Positions 25,162-34,601 of a stretch of DNA of 64,000 bases are shown here, in pieces. Each line of letters starts with the position of its first letter. The first letter of the stretch is position 1. The DNA comes from Desulfobotulus alkaliphilus (GTDB lineage Bacteria; Desulfobacterota; Desulfobacteria; Desulfobacterales; ASO4-4), in contig NZ_VLLC01000008.1 of the NCBI RefSeq assembly GCF_007830435.1, positions 18,807 through 82,806 on the forward strand, given 5' to 3'. A program made the position numbers and the translations under genes. A model generated the notes under the pieces. It was not told the origin of the DNA. It searched no databases and was given only the letters and a program-made list of their open reading frames with translations.

Positions 25162-26066
25162 AAAAAGCAGCCTTTCTCCTTCTCTGCCTGTCCATGACTT
25201 TTTTTGCAGGGTGCAAAACCATGGGCGTGGTTTCTGAGGTGGGAACCACCGTGGGCGTTGCTTCCGGAACCATCAGTGAGTCCCAGGCGGAAGCCATCAA
25301 AAGAAGCAGTGCGGCACTGGCCAAAAGTTTTGAAGATATCACACCGGAACAGGAATATTATATCGGGCGCAGTGTGGGCGCCGTCATCCTGTCTTCCTAC
25401 AAAGTATGGAACAATGAAAAAGCAACGGATTACGTGAATGTTCTGGGTCAGACCCTTGCCCTCTACTCCAGGACCCCTGAAACCTACCGGGGTTATGCCT
25501 TTCTGATCCTTGATTCCGATGAAATCAACGCCTTTGCCGCACCCAGCGGCTTTATTTTCATCACAAGGGGCATGCTGCGCCTCTGCAACAATGAAACGGA
25601 GCTGGCTGCGGTGCTGGCCCATGAAATCGCCCATGTTTCGGAAAAACACGGCCTGAAAGCCATCAGAAGATCCCGCCTGACCACAGCCCTCACCACCATT
25701 GCCGTGGAAGGGGCGGGAGCCTTTGCCGGAGGCCATCTGGCAGAACTCACCGAAGCCTTTGGGGGTTCCGTTGCGGATATCACAGGCACCCTCATGACCA
25801 ATGGCTATTCCAGAGCCTTTGAACGGGAAGCCGATGCCGGAGCCGTGGCCATACTCAGGGCTGCGGGCTATGATCCTGCAGGGCTTCCCAACATGCTGTC
25901 TGCCATGGAAATACACCTGAAGCCCGGAGCTCCTGACTTTGCCAACACCCATCCCGCACCCCGGAACAGGATAGCAGAACTCCGCCAGATGGGAGTTCAG
26001 GCCAGAACCATACAGGCGCACCATGTCCGGGACGCCCGGTTTAAAAATGCACTGGGCAGTGTATAG
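25158..26066 (+). CDS. M48-family zinc metallopeptidase lipoprotein
   Basis: The protein is 302 aa with a lipobox ending at C19 (FFAGC). The HEXXH zinc site is HEIAH (155-159), and the third ligand lies in FEREAD (222-227). It resembles LoiP/BepA-type periplasmic quality-control peptidases but lacks a TPR domain. Coupled to the SH3 gene upstream and followed after 9 nt by the cyclase gene. Confidence 0.92.
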   Translation: MKKAAFLLLCLSMTFFAGCKTMGVVSEVGTTVGVASGTISESQAEAIKRSSAALAKSFEDITPEQEYYIGRSVGAVILSSYKVWNNEKATDYVNVLGQTLALYSRTPETYRGYAFLILDSDEINAFAAPSGFIFITRGMLRLCNNETELAAVLAHEIAHVSEKHGLKAIRRSRLTTALTTIAVEGAGAFAGGHLAELTEAFGGSVADITGTLMTNGYSRAFEREADAGAVAILRAAGYDPAGLPNMLSAMEIHLKPGAPDFANTHPAPRNRIAELRQMGVQARTIQAHHVRDARFKNALGSV

Positions 26067-26075
26067 GAGAAAATC

Positions 26076-28184
26076 ATGCAATCCGGCAGCTCCCTGATTC
26101 GCATCCTGTACCGCACGGGCCTTGCAACGAGCCTTGCCATGGCCCTTGTGCTTATGGTGTCTTTCACCGGACTGCTGGACAGGATGGAATGGAAAACCTT
26201 TGATGTCCGTGCAAGGATGATGGCCAAACCTTCCGCCAGTACAGAAAATGTGGTCCTCATTCTTGTGGACCAGAACAGCCTGGACTGGGCCAGGGAAACC
26301 AACCACCTTTCCTGGCCCTGGCCCAGGGAAATCTGGGCCTACATCCTTGATTTCTGCCAGTCCAGAGGAGCAAAGGCCATAGGACTGGATATTCTGTTTA
26401 CGGAACCCTCCATTTACGGAGAATACGATGATGCGGCCCTTGCTGCGGCTTCCCGGCGCTTTGGCTCCGTTGCAGGTGCCCTCTTTCTGGGAGACAGCAC
26501 AGGTGCGGCGACAGACTATCCTGACAGGTATCCCCAACCCCCTCCCTTTCTTGGTACACAGCCACCGGAGCGCAAAAGGGCCAGTCTGGCCCATGGAGAT
26601 ATTGCAGCCAGCTGGGGGATACCCGGCAATGTGGGCCTGAACCCTGATCCCGACGGAATTTACAGAAATGTACGGCTTTTCACCTCCTTTGACGGTAAGG
26701 CCTTCCCAAGCTTAGGGCTGGCCACATGGATGGCGGCCCACCCCCATGTCCGCCCGCTGCAGGACGGCAAGACCCTCTATCTTGACCACCGGAGTATTTT
26801 TTTAAACAGTCACCATGAAGCAAGACTCCGCTTCCGGGGGCCATCACGCACCCACCCTTCCATCCCCGCAGCAGCCATCCTCAGGGCTGCCATTCTGGAA
26901 ATGCAGGGCAAGGATGCGGAGCTAGCCGAAGCAGATTTTTTAAAGGATGCCTATGTCCTTGTGGGCTATTCCGCTCCCGGACTCCATGACCTCACGCCCG
27001 TCCCCGTTGGCGGTGCCTATCCCGGCGTGGAAGTTCATGCCACCCTGCTGGACAATTTTCTGGAAGGGGATTTTTTAAGGGATATTTCAAACAAGGCCTT
27101 TTACGGTCTGGCCCTTCTGCTGACGGCATTCTGCGCCCTGATACCTGCGGCTTTTCCCGCCATGGCTGCTGCCCTTACAGCCCTTGCACTGGCCCTGCTT
27201 CTGCCAGCAACCCTCAGTTTCAGCCTCTATGGTGCGGGTATGGTGCTTCCCCTTCTTCCCCTGATGAGCGGCACAATCATGGCATCCGTCACCGTCATTT
27301 TCATCAATTACACCACGGAGGGTAAGCAGAAGCGTTTCATCAAAAATGCCTTTTCACAATATCTCAGTCCTGCGGTCATTGATGAGCTGCTTGTCCATCC
27401 GGAAAAACTGAAACTGGGGGGAGAAAAAAGGGAAATCACCATCTTTTTTTCCGACCTTGAAGGCTTTACAAGCATATCCGAAGGCATGGACCCCGAAGAT
27501 CTCACCTCCTTTCTCAACCATTATCTCTCCGCCATGACAGACATCATTCTGGAAAGCGGTGGCACCGTGGATAAATATGAGGGGGATGCCATCATTGCCT
27601 TCTGGAATGCCCCCCTGTCCCTGGAAAACCATGCAGACAGGGCAGTTCAGGCTGCCCTGCGCTGTCAGGATACCCTAAGGGAAATGGCTGATGCGCTGAA
27701 AAAATGGACACAAAAAAAAGTGCGCATGCGAATCGGCATCAATACAGGGGATGCGGTGGTGGGTAACCTTGGGTCCAGCAAACGCTTTGACTACACCATG
27801 TTGGGGGATGCGGTGAACCTTGCGGCCCGGCTGGAAGGAGTAAACAAAATATTTCGTACCTACACCCTTATTTCAGAAAGCACGGCATCTGCCATGGGAC
27901 CGGAAATCCTTCTGAGGGAAATTGCAAGGGTGAAGGTTGTGGGTAAGGAAACACCCATCCGGATCTATGAACCCGGATGGGCCGGAGCTGACGATGGGCT
28001 CCTCCCCTTATTTAACGGGGCAAGGGAAGCCTTTTACAGGGGAGAATTCAGGAAAGCCTCAGAAAAATTTCTGGCTCTGGCAGAAAAGGATGGGCCATCA
28101 CGATCCTATGCAAAAAAATGCAGGGAACTCATGGAAAATCCTCCCGAAGAATGGCAGGGCATCTGGGTGATGGATCAGAAATAA
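26076..28184 (+). CDS. CHASE2-domain adenylate/guanylate cyclase (class III)
   Basis: The protein is 702 aa: an N-terminal membrane helix, a periplasmic CHASE2 sensor (about 45-320), then three membrane helices (about 335-415). The catalytic domain (about 455-630) has metal-binding aspartates in FFSDLEGFTS and DKYEGDAIIAFW, with the transition-state region MLGDAVNLAARLEG. The C-terminal about 50 aa are TPR-like. The product is predicted to be cAMP or cGMP; the GDAI/FDYTM residues do not settle which. Its terminator follows at 28214. Confidence 0.92.
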   Translation: MQSGSSLIRILYRTGLATSLAMALVLMVSFTGLLDRMEWKTFDVRARMMAKPSASTENVVLILVDQNSLDWARETNHLSWPWPREIWAYILDFCQSRGAKAIGLDILFTEPSIYGEYDDAALAAASRRFGSVAGALFLGDSTGAATDYPDRYPQPPPFLGTQPPERKRASLAHGDIAASWGIPGNVGLNPDPDGIYRNVRLFTSFDGKAFPSLGLATWMAAHPHVRPLQDGKTLYLDHRSIFLNSHHEARLRFRGPSRTHPSIPAAAILRAAILEMQGKDAELAEADFLKDAYVLVGYSAPGLHDLTPVPVGGAYPGVEVHATLLDNFLEGDFLRDISNKAFYGLALLLTAFCALIPAAFPAMAAALTALALALLLPATLSFSLYGAGMVLPLLPLMSGTIMASVTVIFINYTTEGKQKRFIKNAFSQYLSPAVIDELLVHPEKLKLGGEKREITIFFSDLEGFTSISEGMDPEDLTSFLNHYLSAMTDIILESGGTVDKYEGDAIIAFWNAPLSLENHADRAVQAALRCQDTLREMADALKKWTQKKVRMRIGINTGDAVVGNLGSSKRFDYTMLGDAVNLAARLEGVNKIFRTYTLISESTASAMGPEILLREIARVKVVGKETPIRIYEPGWAGADDGLLPLFNGAREAFYRGEFRKASEKFLALAEKDGPSRSYAKKCRELMENPPEEWQGIWVMDQK

Positions 28185-28213
28185 TCAGGCAAGGTGTCAG
28201 CAGGTAAGAGTGC

Positions 28214-28248
28214 ATCCCATGGCCTGTGTTGGCCATGGGATTTTTTTT
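28214..28248 (+). terminator. Strong rho-independent terminator after the cyclase gene
   Basis: ATCCCATGGCC-TGTGTT-GGCCATGGGAT, a perfect 11-bp stem followed by a run of T (28241-28248). Confidence 0.92.
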
Positions 28249-28264
28249 GAGAGAATCCGATTAC

Positions 28265-29710
28265 TTATTTGAAGGTATATTCCAGGCTGAATGCCAGAAC
28301 ATGGGCATCGGGCCTTTTGTATGTGGTTGGATAACCTTTACCCTCAGGAAACTCAGTGGCATTGTTTTTCACATCAAAATAAATGTTCCGCATGTAACCG
28401 ACACCAATGGAGAAATGATTGTTCACTTTTGTTTTTACGCCCGTACCCAGATTGAAATAGTTATTCTTGTAAAGACCTTCCGACTGATACTTGTCATCAT
28501 AGTTGAGGAATGCATAGGCAATACCGGCGCTGAAGGTGGTATTTTGAGAAATTTTATAATTTCCGCCCACACCGATTTCAAATCCCGGATCCAGATCATA
28601 CTTGATTTCATTCTCGACCATACCCTGAGCCGTGCGGGTAGATGTTGCTGGCTTCTTATATTCCCCCCACATGGGCAGATAAAGGATGAACATACCATTC
28701 ATGTTCAGCCTTTCAGTCAGGGCATAATCCGCCCCCAGAAATATTTTGGTGGGCTCATCAAAACGGAAGGTTCTCTTATCCGTATAACCGGAAGCATGGG
28801 AGAGGACATTGTCTTGGGAAAGGTCCTTTTTCACATCCACCTCCCAGTCCATGGGAGCAAGGGACTCGATCATAAAGGCAAGGTTCAGCCTTTCAACGGG
28901 CTTATAGTTCACACTTAAAAAAACAAGTCCCCCCAGAGCCGACCATTCCCCCTCATAAAGGGTATCCTTCACCCCCAAAGGACCTGCGCTCTGCACGTCA
29001 ATCTGTGTGGACTGGAAGCCGTAAATAATCCTTGCCCCTGCCGCCACAGACAGCCTCTCATTCACCGCACGGGCCGCACCAAAGGTAAAGGCCGGCATCA
29101 TGGAAAGGATTTCCACGCTGGCTCCTGCTCCTGGTCCAGCAATAGGCCTCATAACAGGATTGCCATCTTTTCCTATAACAGGATTACCATCTGGTCCAGA
29201 TACAGGTACATAATCAATATCAAAATAATTTTTCCCATTTGTCCAGGGAGATTGGCTTCCAGCTTTTGCCTCAATACCCCACAAGGCCGTATTCACCATG
29301 GGTGTACCATCGGCAAAAAAGATGCTGCCTCCCCCGCCATAGAAATATAAGCCGCCAAAGAAGGCCCAGTCATCCCTCTTGTAATTGGCGTAAATGGAAG
29401 GAACAAATTTGGTCGCCCTTTCCTGCGAGTAGGATCTCTGTCCCGGATAGTCTCCGCCCACCTCAATTTTGTATGGGTTGTAAAGGGACTGACTGGAAAA
29501 ATGAAGGTGTACCCCATCGTCCATCCGTACAAGCCCGGCAGGGTTCATCACCACACCATCGGCACTGTCCGTTGCGGCATGCCTGCCTGCCGGGTTGGAA
29601 ATCCAGTTGGCACTTAAGTTTGTTGCATAATTGATATAGGTTGCATACGCCGAGGATGCTAAAAAAATTAAACTCACTGTCAAACCAAAAACCAAACCAT
29701 TCCTTTTCAT
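28265..29710 (-). CDS. OmpP1/FadL/TodX-family outer-membrane transporter
   Basis: The protein is about 481 aa from ATG 29710 (GGGGAG upstream; a TTG one codon earlier is also in frame). The signal peptide is MKRNGLVFGLTVSLIFLASS. The N-terminal hatch has the FadL hallmark NPAG motifs (SNPAGRHAA; MNPAGLVR), and the C-terminus is a beta-strand ending in F-K (FSLEYTFK). These porins pass long-chain fatty acids or aromatic hydrophobics across the outer membrane. Cargo unknown. Monocistronic, convergent with the cyclase gene. Confidence 0.92.
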   Translation of the reverse strand: MKRNGLVFGLTVSLIFLASSAYATYINYATNLSANWISNPAGRHAATDSADGVVMNPAGLVRMDDGVHLHFSSQSLYNPYKIEVGGDYPGQRSYSQERATKFVPSIYANYKRDDWAFFGGLYFYGGGGSIFFADGTPMVNTALWGIEAKAGSQSPWTNGKNYFDIDYVPVSGPDGNPVIGKDGNPVMRPIAGPGAGASVEILSMMPAFTFGAARAVNERLSVAAGARIIYGFQSTQIDVQSAGPLGVKDTLYEGEWSALGGLVFLSVNYKPVERLNLAFMIESLAPMDWEVDVKKDLSQDNVLSHASGYTDKRTFRFDEPTKIFLGADYALTERLNMNGMFILYLPMWGEYKKPATSTRTAQGMVENEIKYDLDPGFEIGVGGNYKISQNTTFSAGIAYAFLNYDDKYQSEGLYKNNYFNLGTGVKTKVNNHFSIGVGYMRNIYFDVKNNATEFPEGKGYPTTYKRPDAHVLAFSLEYTFK

Positions 29711-30450
29711 CAAACTTCTCCCCTGACAACATTAAATAATAAATAAGTACCTGCCCCTGCGACAGCATACCAAAAACAGCTTTTGCATCCGCAGACCCTT
29801 CACAGTCAGCAACCATGGTCTTCCATGGCGGCCTGCATATCCCGACAGCGGATCAGGATTGGCTCCGCATCAGAAGCCCCGTCCTGCACTGTGCGTAAAT
29901 ACAGACAACATCCGTATTCAGTGCGTAATCACAGCCAATCCCAGAACTGGAATTACCTCAGGTAAATCCTGTTCTCTTACAATGTCATTGCAAGTCCTGT
30001 TCCCGGACACATGTCACCATGGCATCCGTCACAGGATCAAGGATGCGAACGCAGCCTCATCTTTTTTAACGGCCTGAAAAAAAGTGAAAAAATCAACCAA
30101 AAAAAATACCCTGTTTTCATCCCATGCCGGATACGGCAGGATCTGAAGCAGGGCAGCAGCAACAATAAATTTAAAAATAAATACAAAAAAACAAACACTT
30201 AAACCAAACAACCCAAAGAAAAAAACGTACGCTTTCTACCCGCAAAAAAGAGTACGACGATACAGAACAAAAACCTTAACGGTGGGACATTTATGCCCTT
30301 TCCCTCAAAAATCAAATAAACATATATAAATTACAAAACCTTAACACAAGCACAACAAAACCACCCATAGTTACATGTTTTACCCATACCTGAAACAATT
30401 CCTTACGGGAACACAGATCTCACCAAAAAAACAATCCTCCAGTATTTCCA
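29711..30450. other. AT-rich intergenic region without a convincing gene
   Basis: This stretch is poly-A/T rich, particularly 30060-30400, and contains only short spurious frames. It marks the left side of an island of unusual composition that extends to about 32.7 kb. I see no recognisable gene or RNA before the intron remnant at 30451. Confidence 0.55.
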
Positions 30451-30538
30451 ATCGAGTAGTTGTAGTGCAGAGTGATCCTCTCCGCAAAATCTCTCTCACA
30501 GAACCGTGCTTACGGGCCTCGTACACAGCTCCTGTGAG
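30451..30538 (-). ncRNA. Group II intron 3'-end remnant (domains V and VI)
   Basis: On the minus strand 30531-30501 reads GAGCTGTGTACGAGG then CCCGTAAGCACGGTTC. This closely follows group II domain V (GAGC...GURU...AAGCACGGUUC), with a degenerate tip lacking the GAAA tetraloop. A CTCACAG/CTGTGAG stem encloses it, and a domain-VI-like segment then leads to CTACTCGATT. No reverse-transcriptase frame lies upstream of it, so it is a fossil. Confidence 0.5.
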
Positions 30539-30827
30539 AAAATCGAGAAAATTACGAAAAATGTAAGTAGGGGCTTGTCAGAAGGGACATAACTGGGCTA
30601 TGGGGAGTGCTTTGTTTTACAGAAAGGGATATCTGCGAGTAATTGTGCGATCCTTATCAGATTATTTTTTCTTCATAATTTTACTAAAGAGGTCATTTCC
30701 CACTCGACACAGATAAAACGGCCTGATTTTTGTGATCAGGGAGCAAGGAACCAAAACCATATCGAGGGATTTTTGAATTTTTTAAGCTGAAGATTTTATT
30801 TTTTTAAAAAAAGTGAGGAGGGGTATC

Positions 30828-31085
30828 GTGGAAAACCGTGTAGAGTTTTATAGGATGAGTAAAACATCCAATCCTAAAATTTTGAATAGAATTACTGAGC
30901 AAATTTTAAAGGCAGGTTTTTCTGGAAATATTAAAGTTTATGATTTGGGTTTAGACGATGAGGCATCAATGAGCTTAATAGTTGAAGGAACTTATGAAAA
31001 TGAAGATTGTTGCGTAGCTGTTGGATATGGAATGAACAGGCAAAATCTGGCAATTAGAAAAAAATGGTTCAGGCATGCTCCTTGA
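30828..31085 (+). CDS. Hypothetical small protein
   Basis: The protein is 85 aa, starting at GTG 30828 with a near-perfect AGGAGGGG 4 nt upstream. The sequence (ITEQILKAGFSGNIKVYDLG; DDEASMSLIVEGTYENEDC) suggests a compact alpha/beta protein with no signal or membrane segment. No family recognised. Codon use is AT-rich, unlike the flanking core genes, consistent with horizontal acquisition. Confidence 0.6.
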   Translation: MENRVEFYRMSKTSNPKILNRITEQILKAGFSGNIKVYDLGLDDEASMSLIVEGTYENEDCCVAVGYGMNRQNLAIRKKWFRHAP

Positions 31086-31193
31086 GAAGACCAAAAGAGT
31101 TGACAGGTTATTATTGTGAAATCTTCGGCAAAAAAGATCCTTTTTTATGCTGGAAAGCATGGCTGGAAGGAAAATGCTATAACAATACGACTG

Positions 31194-31320
31194 TTTAAGA
31201 GCTTATCCAAAATTAATAGATTTAAGCCAAAACAGGCAATAAATGGCCGCTATTGACTAATAATAATACTATATACTGTATAACGAGCTGTTCGGAAGAG
31301 ATTTTGGGCAAGCTCTTAAA
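31194..31320. mobile_element. Second, unrelated MITE-like element (127 bp including TTTAA ends)
   Basis: The ends TTTAAGAGCTTATCCAAAAT (31194-31213) and the reverse complement of 31301-31320 match at 18 of 20 positions. The outermost TTAA on each side may be the target duplication, giving a GAGC-ended inverted-repeat element of about 119 bp. It has no coding capacity. The end sequence and short TA-rich target recall IS5-group elements, but this is uncertain. Confidence 0.6.
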
Positions 31321-31379
31321 CCTGTAATCCTTAAAACAATAACCATGAACTTTAAAACCATCAGTAAAGAAAAGAACAA

Positions 31380-32039
31380 ATGAATAAAACATTTAAATTT
31401 CTAATATTTTTTGCGTTCATTACCATCTTGCCAGCAGAAGCCGGAATTTTTGGTAAACGATATATTGGATTTAGCGTAGGGCATACTATTGTAGGAGATG
31501 AAGAACTACAAAACATTGATGACCCTATTTTGTCATACGGATTAGGCGGACGTTTCCCTGTCAGCCCTAATCTTGACTTGATGGGCTCAGTCACTCAAAG
31601 TAAGATTAGTGGAGACATGTATTTATATAATCAATGGGGTGGATACTACTCGGTATCTATGAAAACAACAGGAACAATAATTTCTGGTAGTTTTCAATAT
31701 CATTTTTTACCTGAAGAAAAAGTTAACCCCTTCATTGGTCTTGGCCTTGCTTGGTCGAAAGTGGAGACTGAGACATCGTTTGGAGGATATACTTATTCAG
31801 AAACAGATAACGATGCAGGGGCTCTGCTAGGAGCTGGGGCAGAGATCAGCCTTGACGACACTATCTCATTAAATTTTGGTATTTTGTATCAAACAGAAAT
31901 GTATGATAAAGAAGACTTCATTCTGGGTGGCGGGTTTAACTTATGGGCAACACCTCAGCTGCTACTGACTATCGCTGGACAATATAGCTTTGAATTTGAA
32001 AATAAATCAATCTCGGCTGGTATATCGATAGGATTCTAA
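31380..32039 (+). CDS. Outer-membrane beta-barrel protein (OmpA/OprF-like 8-strand type)
   Basis: The protein is 219 aa with a signal peptide (cleavage near PAEA-GI). Alternating strands include KVNPFIGLGLAWSKVE and LGAGAEISLDDTISLNFGI, and it ends in F (AGISIGF), the pattern for Bam-dependent barrels. No exact family; ligand unknown. The gene is AT-rich and the ribosome site is weak (AAAGAAAAG). Confidence 0.75.
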   Translation: MNKTFKFLIFFAFITILPAEAGIFGKRYIGFSVGHTIVGDEELQNIDDPILSYGLGGRFPVSPNLDLMGSVTQSKISGDMYLYNQWGGYYSVSMKTTGTIISGSFQYHFLPEEKVNPFIGLGLAWSKVETETSFGGYTYSETDNDAGALLGAGAEISLDDTISLNFGILYQTEMYDKEDFILGGGFNLWATPQLLLTIAGQYSFEFENKSISAGISIGF

Positions 32040-32099
32040 AAAAAAAATAAAACCGTATTACTGCGTTTGCTTGTCAGTTGTGCGTTAAAAGGAAAAAAA

Positions 32100-32447
32100 A
32101 TGAATCGAACTATGCTTCTCGTCTTTCTCTTCATGCTCATTACCGGATGTGCAACTACTGCAACAATGACAGGAAGAGCTTATCCTGCTGTTAATCCCTT
32201 ACACGTGAAGGTCTTATTTGAAGAAAAACCATCTTGCGAATATGAGGAGTTGGCATTTATCGGAACACCTCTTCTATGGAATCAAAACATCGCTGTTCAG
32301 CAGGCTAGGGAAAAAGCAGCAGAAATCGGGGCAGATTACGTTGTGATTAAAAGGGTCCATGTGAACGCATTCAATGATGCCAGCGTTAGCGCTATTGCGT
32401 ACAAATGTGGAAAAGTCGATAGGGAAAAAGTGGAAATCAATCAATAG
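32100..32447 (+). CDS. Small hypothetical lipoprotein
   Basis: From the ATG at 32100 (AAAGGA upstream) the protein is 115 aa. The lipobox is FMLITGC. The mature part has QQAREKAAEIGADYVVIKRV, a helix-strand unit seen in YbjQ/DUF4156-like small lipoproteins that sense or bind at the envelope; assignment tentative. It follows the barrel gene by 60 bp in the AT-rich island. Confidence 0.65.
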   Translation: MNRTMLLVFLFMLITGCATTATMTGRAYPAVNPLHVKVLFEEKPSCEYEELAFIGTPLLWNQNIAVQQAREKAAEIGADYVVIKRVHVNAFNDASVSAIAYKCGKVDREKVEINQ

Positions 32448-32458
32448 GCAAGGTTATT

Positions 32459-32642
32459 GTAATTATTCAGCACAGTTTATTCCGAACTGCCAATGCTGTA
32501 GTTACAGCAGCTTTGTACTGTTGCAAGGCTCCGTGGCTAATTGCAAGTGACATTGCAATCGTTTCGGCACAGGGCAAAAAGCTTGGGGCCTGTGCATCTG
32601 TCTTACAGGTATGGTATTTAAAAAACGGTTCTGAACAGTTAC
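32459..32642. mobile_element. MITE-like element, copy D (184 bp, shortest full copy)
   Basis: The left end is GTAATTATTCAGCACAGTTT. The right end is the reverse complement of GTAACTGTTCAGAACCGTTT. The flanks aggttatt and gcattatt agree at 5 of 8 positions, a decayed duplication. It has both end modules and no central module, which makes it the minimal form of the family. Confidence 0.82.
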
Positions 32643-32660
32643 GCATTATTAAAAAATAAT

Positions 32661-32698
32661 CGAGTAGGATAGTGCAGAGTGAGCATCTCTGCACTATC
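32661..32698 (-). ncRNA. Second group II intron 3'-end remnant (domain VI-like hairpin)
   Basis: Minus strand GATAGTGCAGAG-ATGCTCA-CTCTGCACTATC, a perfect 12-bp stem, is followed by CTACTCGATT. This ending matches the intron remnant at 30451, which also has CACTCTGCACTA then CTACTCGATT. No domain V is found next to it. It could instead simply be a terminator-type hairpin. The rest of the 32448-32825 gap is copy D and about 125 bp of unassigned sequence. Confidence 0.35.
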
Positions 32699-32825
32699 CC
32701 TTTCAATTTATGGTGGGTCAAAATTATTGCCCGCTAGTGGGCCATTTACCATGATCACTAACAACTGCACATACCCGATGAAAATACCGGCACTGGCAAT
32801 CTCCGCTCACCATTCCGGTATCCGC

Positions 32826-33614
32826 CTAAAATCTCAGACCTGCCTCCACAAAAGGCCCTGAGAATGTGGCATCCACATGAATACCAGATTCATCCAGATC
32901 AATAATTTCATGCCGCCAGCCTCCGGCTATGAAACTTGTAACAATAAAAGGAAGATTCATGAAATTATAACGGATGCGACCAATACCGGACAGAACCTGA
33001 CTGTCTCCGATGGCAAGCCCCCGGAACTCCGCCTCAAGCCCCAGAGAATCAATGGGCTCAAAACGGGCGGCAAGATAAGCCATGGGAATGGCCACATTTG
33101 TACTTTCACTGAAAGAGTTCACCCCCTGAGTCATGCTGGCATCCAACTGATACAGCCGGACGTTGATACCAAAATCAATGGCTGTGGTGCCCAGGGTAAA
33201 AATACCCAGAAAGGGCACTCCGTAAAAAAGGGTCACATCCAGCTGGTCTGCGGTCAGGCTTGAGTCATAGGGCGTATTGGCGATAAACCTCTGACCGGCA
33301 AAATCAAAGGCATTCTGAAAGGTACCTGTCCCACTGAAATCCATGGCCGTTCCCATGACATACACATTGGGAAGAACAAGGGGCAGGTTGATCCTGAAAC
33401 GGCCCGTCAGTCGCCACTCACTGTCATAGCCAAGATCCCTGTCCACATCCAGCCTTGTTCCGTTCACCCCCCCACGACTGACCCCCATGTCACCGGAAGG
33501 CATCTGCATCCATCCGCCAGCGGCCACTTCTGCATTGATGAGGGGCAGGGCCGAAGAATATGAAGGCAGTGCCAGAAAAAAAGCCAGAACAGCAATGAAG
33601 TGCATGCGTTTCAT
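32826..33614 (-). CDS. Outer-membrane beta-barrel protein (TIGR04219-like)
   Basis: The protein is about 262 aa from ATG 33614 (GGAGGA upstream). A signal peptide is followed by LPLINAEVAAGGWMQMPSGD, typical of the TIGR04219-type barrel group. The strands are repetitive and the final residues VEAGLRF end in F. Members are of unknown function. It lies at the far (3') end of the leftward receptor/ABC gene set, 27 nt after an unknown gene, and may be co-transcribed. Confidence 0.78.
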   Translation of the reverse strand: MKRMHFIAVLAFFLALPSYSSALPLINAEVAAGGWMQMPSGDMGVSRGGVNGTRLDVDRDLGYDSEWRLTGRFRINLPLVLPNVYVMGTAMDFSGTGTFQNAFDFAGQRFIANTPYDSSLTADQLDVTLFYGVPFLGIFTLGTTAIDFGINVRLYQLDASMTQGVNSFSESTNVAIPMAYLAARFEPIDSLGLEAEFRGLAIGDSQVLSGIGRIRYNFMNLPFIVTSFIAGGWRHEIIDLDESGIHVDATFSGPFVEAGLRF

Positions 33615-33640
33615 CAAAAAATTCCTCCAGAGTTTTTTAG

Positions 33641-34468
33641 TTAATCAGATGTTTTTGGTTGATAAGCGGAAAAGGTCTCAAAAAGTGCCGTAAAAACAGC
33701 CTTGCCTTCCTGATCTCCTTTTTTCTTTCCGGTAAACAGTTTTTTCACAATAGTTTCCGTTTCCTCAACGCCTGGGATCAGAGGACCAGAAATGCGGAAA
33801 ATCCGGAAGTCCTGCCCACAGAATGCCGTCAGCCCGCGGACAGTCTTTTTGTCTCCTTCTTTTTCCTGCAATCCATAGAGCAGCCATCCCGGTTCTCTCC
33901 ATGCCGCAGGACCAGAAGACAGGCCCAGCAGTTCGGCAAAAAGCATCAGGGCGGTTTTCACACCTTCTTCATCCCGGATCTCCAGTGCCAGTGCCCCTTC
34001 ATCGGCAATGGCCTCAATATCTTTAAGCGTAAAGGAAAGATCCAGTCTTTCAAGGCAGTGGGAATGAAGATGGTCAAGAGTATCTGCTTTGCTGCTAACC
34101 AGAACGTCCGCATCCGAAAGTATCTTTCTGGCATTGGTAAAACTGATCATTTCCTTGATGGTAGGGCTTTTCCTCATGGCAACATCCTCAAGGCTGCTCC
34201 TGTAACGGCCCAGCCCCCTGTCGGCCACCACAATATCAGGAAGCGCTCCCGCCTCTTCCCATATATAAACATCCATATCCCGAACCGTTCGGGGCAGATA
34301 GCTGCTTTCTGCCATGAGGAGACGCAGGCTCTCTTTGTCAAGTTTTTCAGCATCAGGAGACAGAGATTTTTTTATCCTGAGGACCAGTTTGTCAAGAGCA
34401 ATTTTTTTCAAAAGGGACTCACGAAAAGTCACGATAATCCTCCACGGCAAAAACAAGGTTTCCTTCAT
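33641..34468 (-). CDS. Hypothetical cytosolic protein in the DUF4857/ABC cluster
   Basis: The protein is 275 aa with no obvious signal or membrane segment. Part of the sequence (DVYIWEEAGALPDIVVADRGLGRY; TLDHLHSHCLERLDLSFTLKD; LRGLTAFCGQDFRIF) looks like a periplasmic-sensor-less alpha/beta protein. No motif or family recognised. It is 133 bp from the DUF4857 gene upstream and 26 bp from the barrel gene downstream, so it is probably part of the same function. Confidence 0.6.
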   Translation of the reverse strand: MKETLFLPWRIIVTFRESLLKKIALDKLVLRIKKSLSPDAEKLDKESLRLLMAESSYLPRTVRDMDVYIWEEAGALPDIVVADRGLGRYRSSLEDVAMRKSPTIKEMISFTNARKILSDADVLVSSKADTLDHLHSHCLERLDLSFTLKDIEAIADEGALALEIRDEEGVKTALMLFAELLGLSSGPAAWREPGWLLYGLQEKEGDKKTVRGLTAFCGQDFRIFRISGPLIPGVEETETIVKKLFTGKKKGDQEGKAVFTALFETFSAYQPKTSD

Positions 34469-34601
34469 CCGGATTCCTGCAGGATCAGATAAACAATCTG
34501 CATTTTTTTCCGCACCCGAAAATAAAGAGGTTAAATATAATAATAGAATAAAAAAGCCTCTGTGGGAAGATTACTCTCAAACAAAAAAGAACCCGGCATT
34601 C

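Noticed and set aside
29711-30450. Small protein genes in the AT-rich region upstream of the FadL-type gene
   Set aside because: All frames are short, low-complexity or lack ribosome sites; none is convincing.
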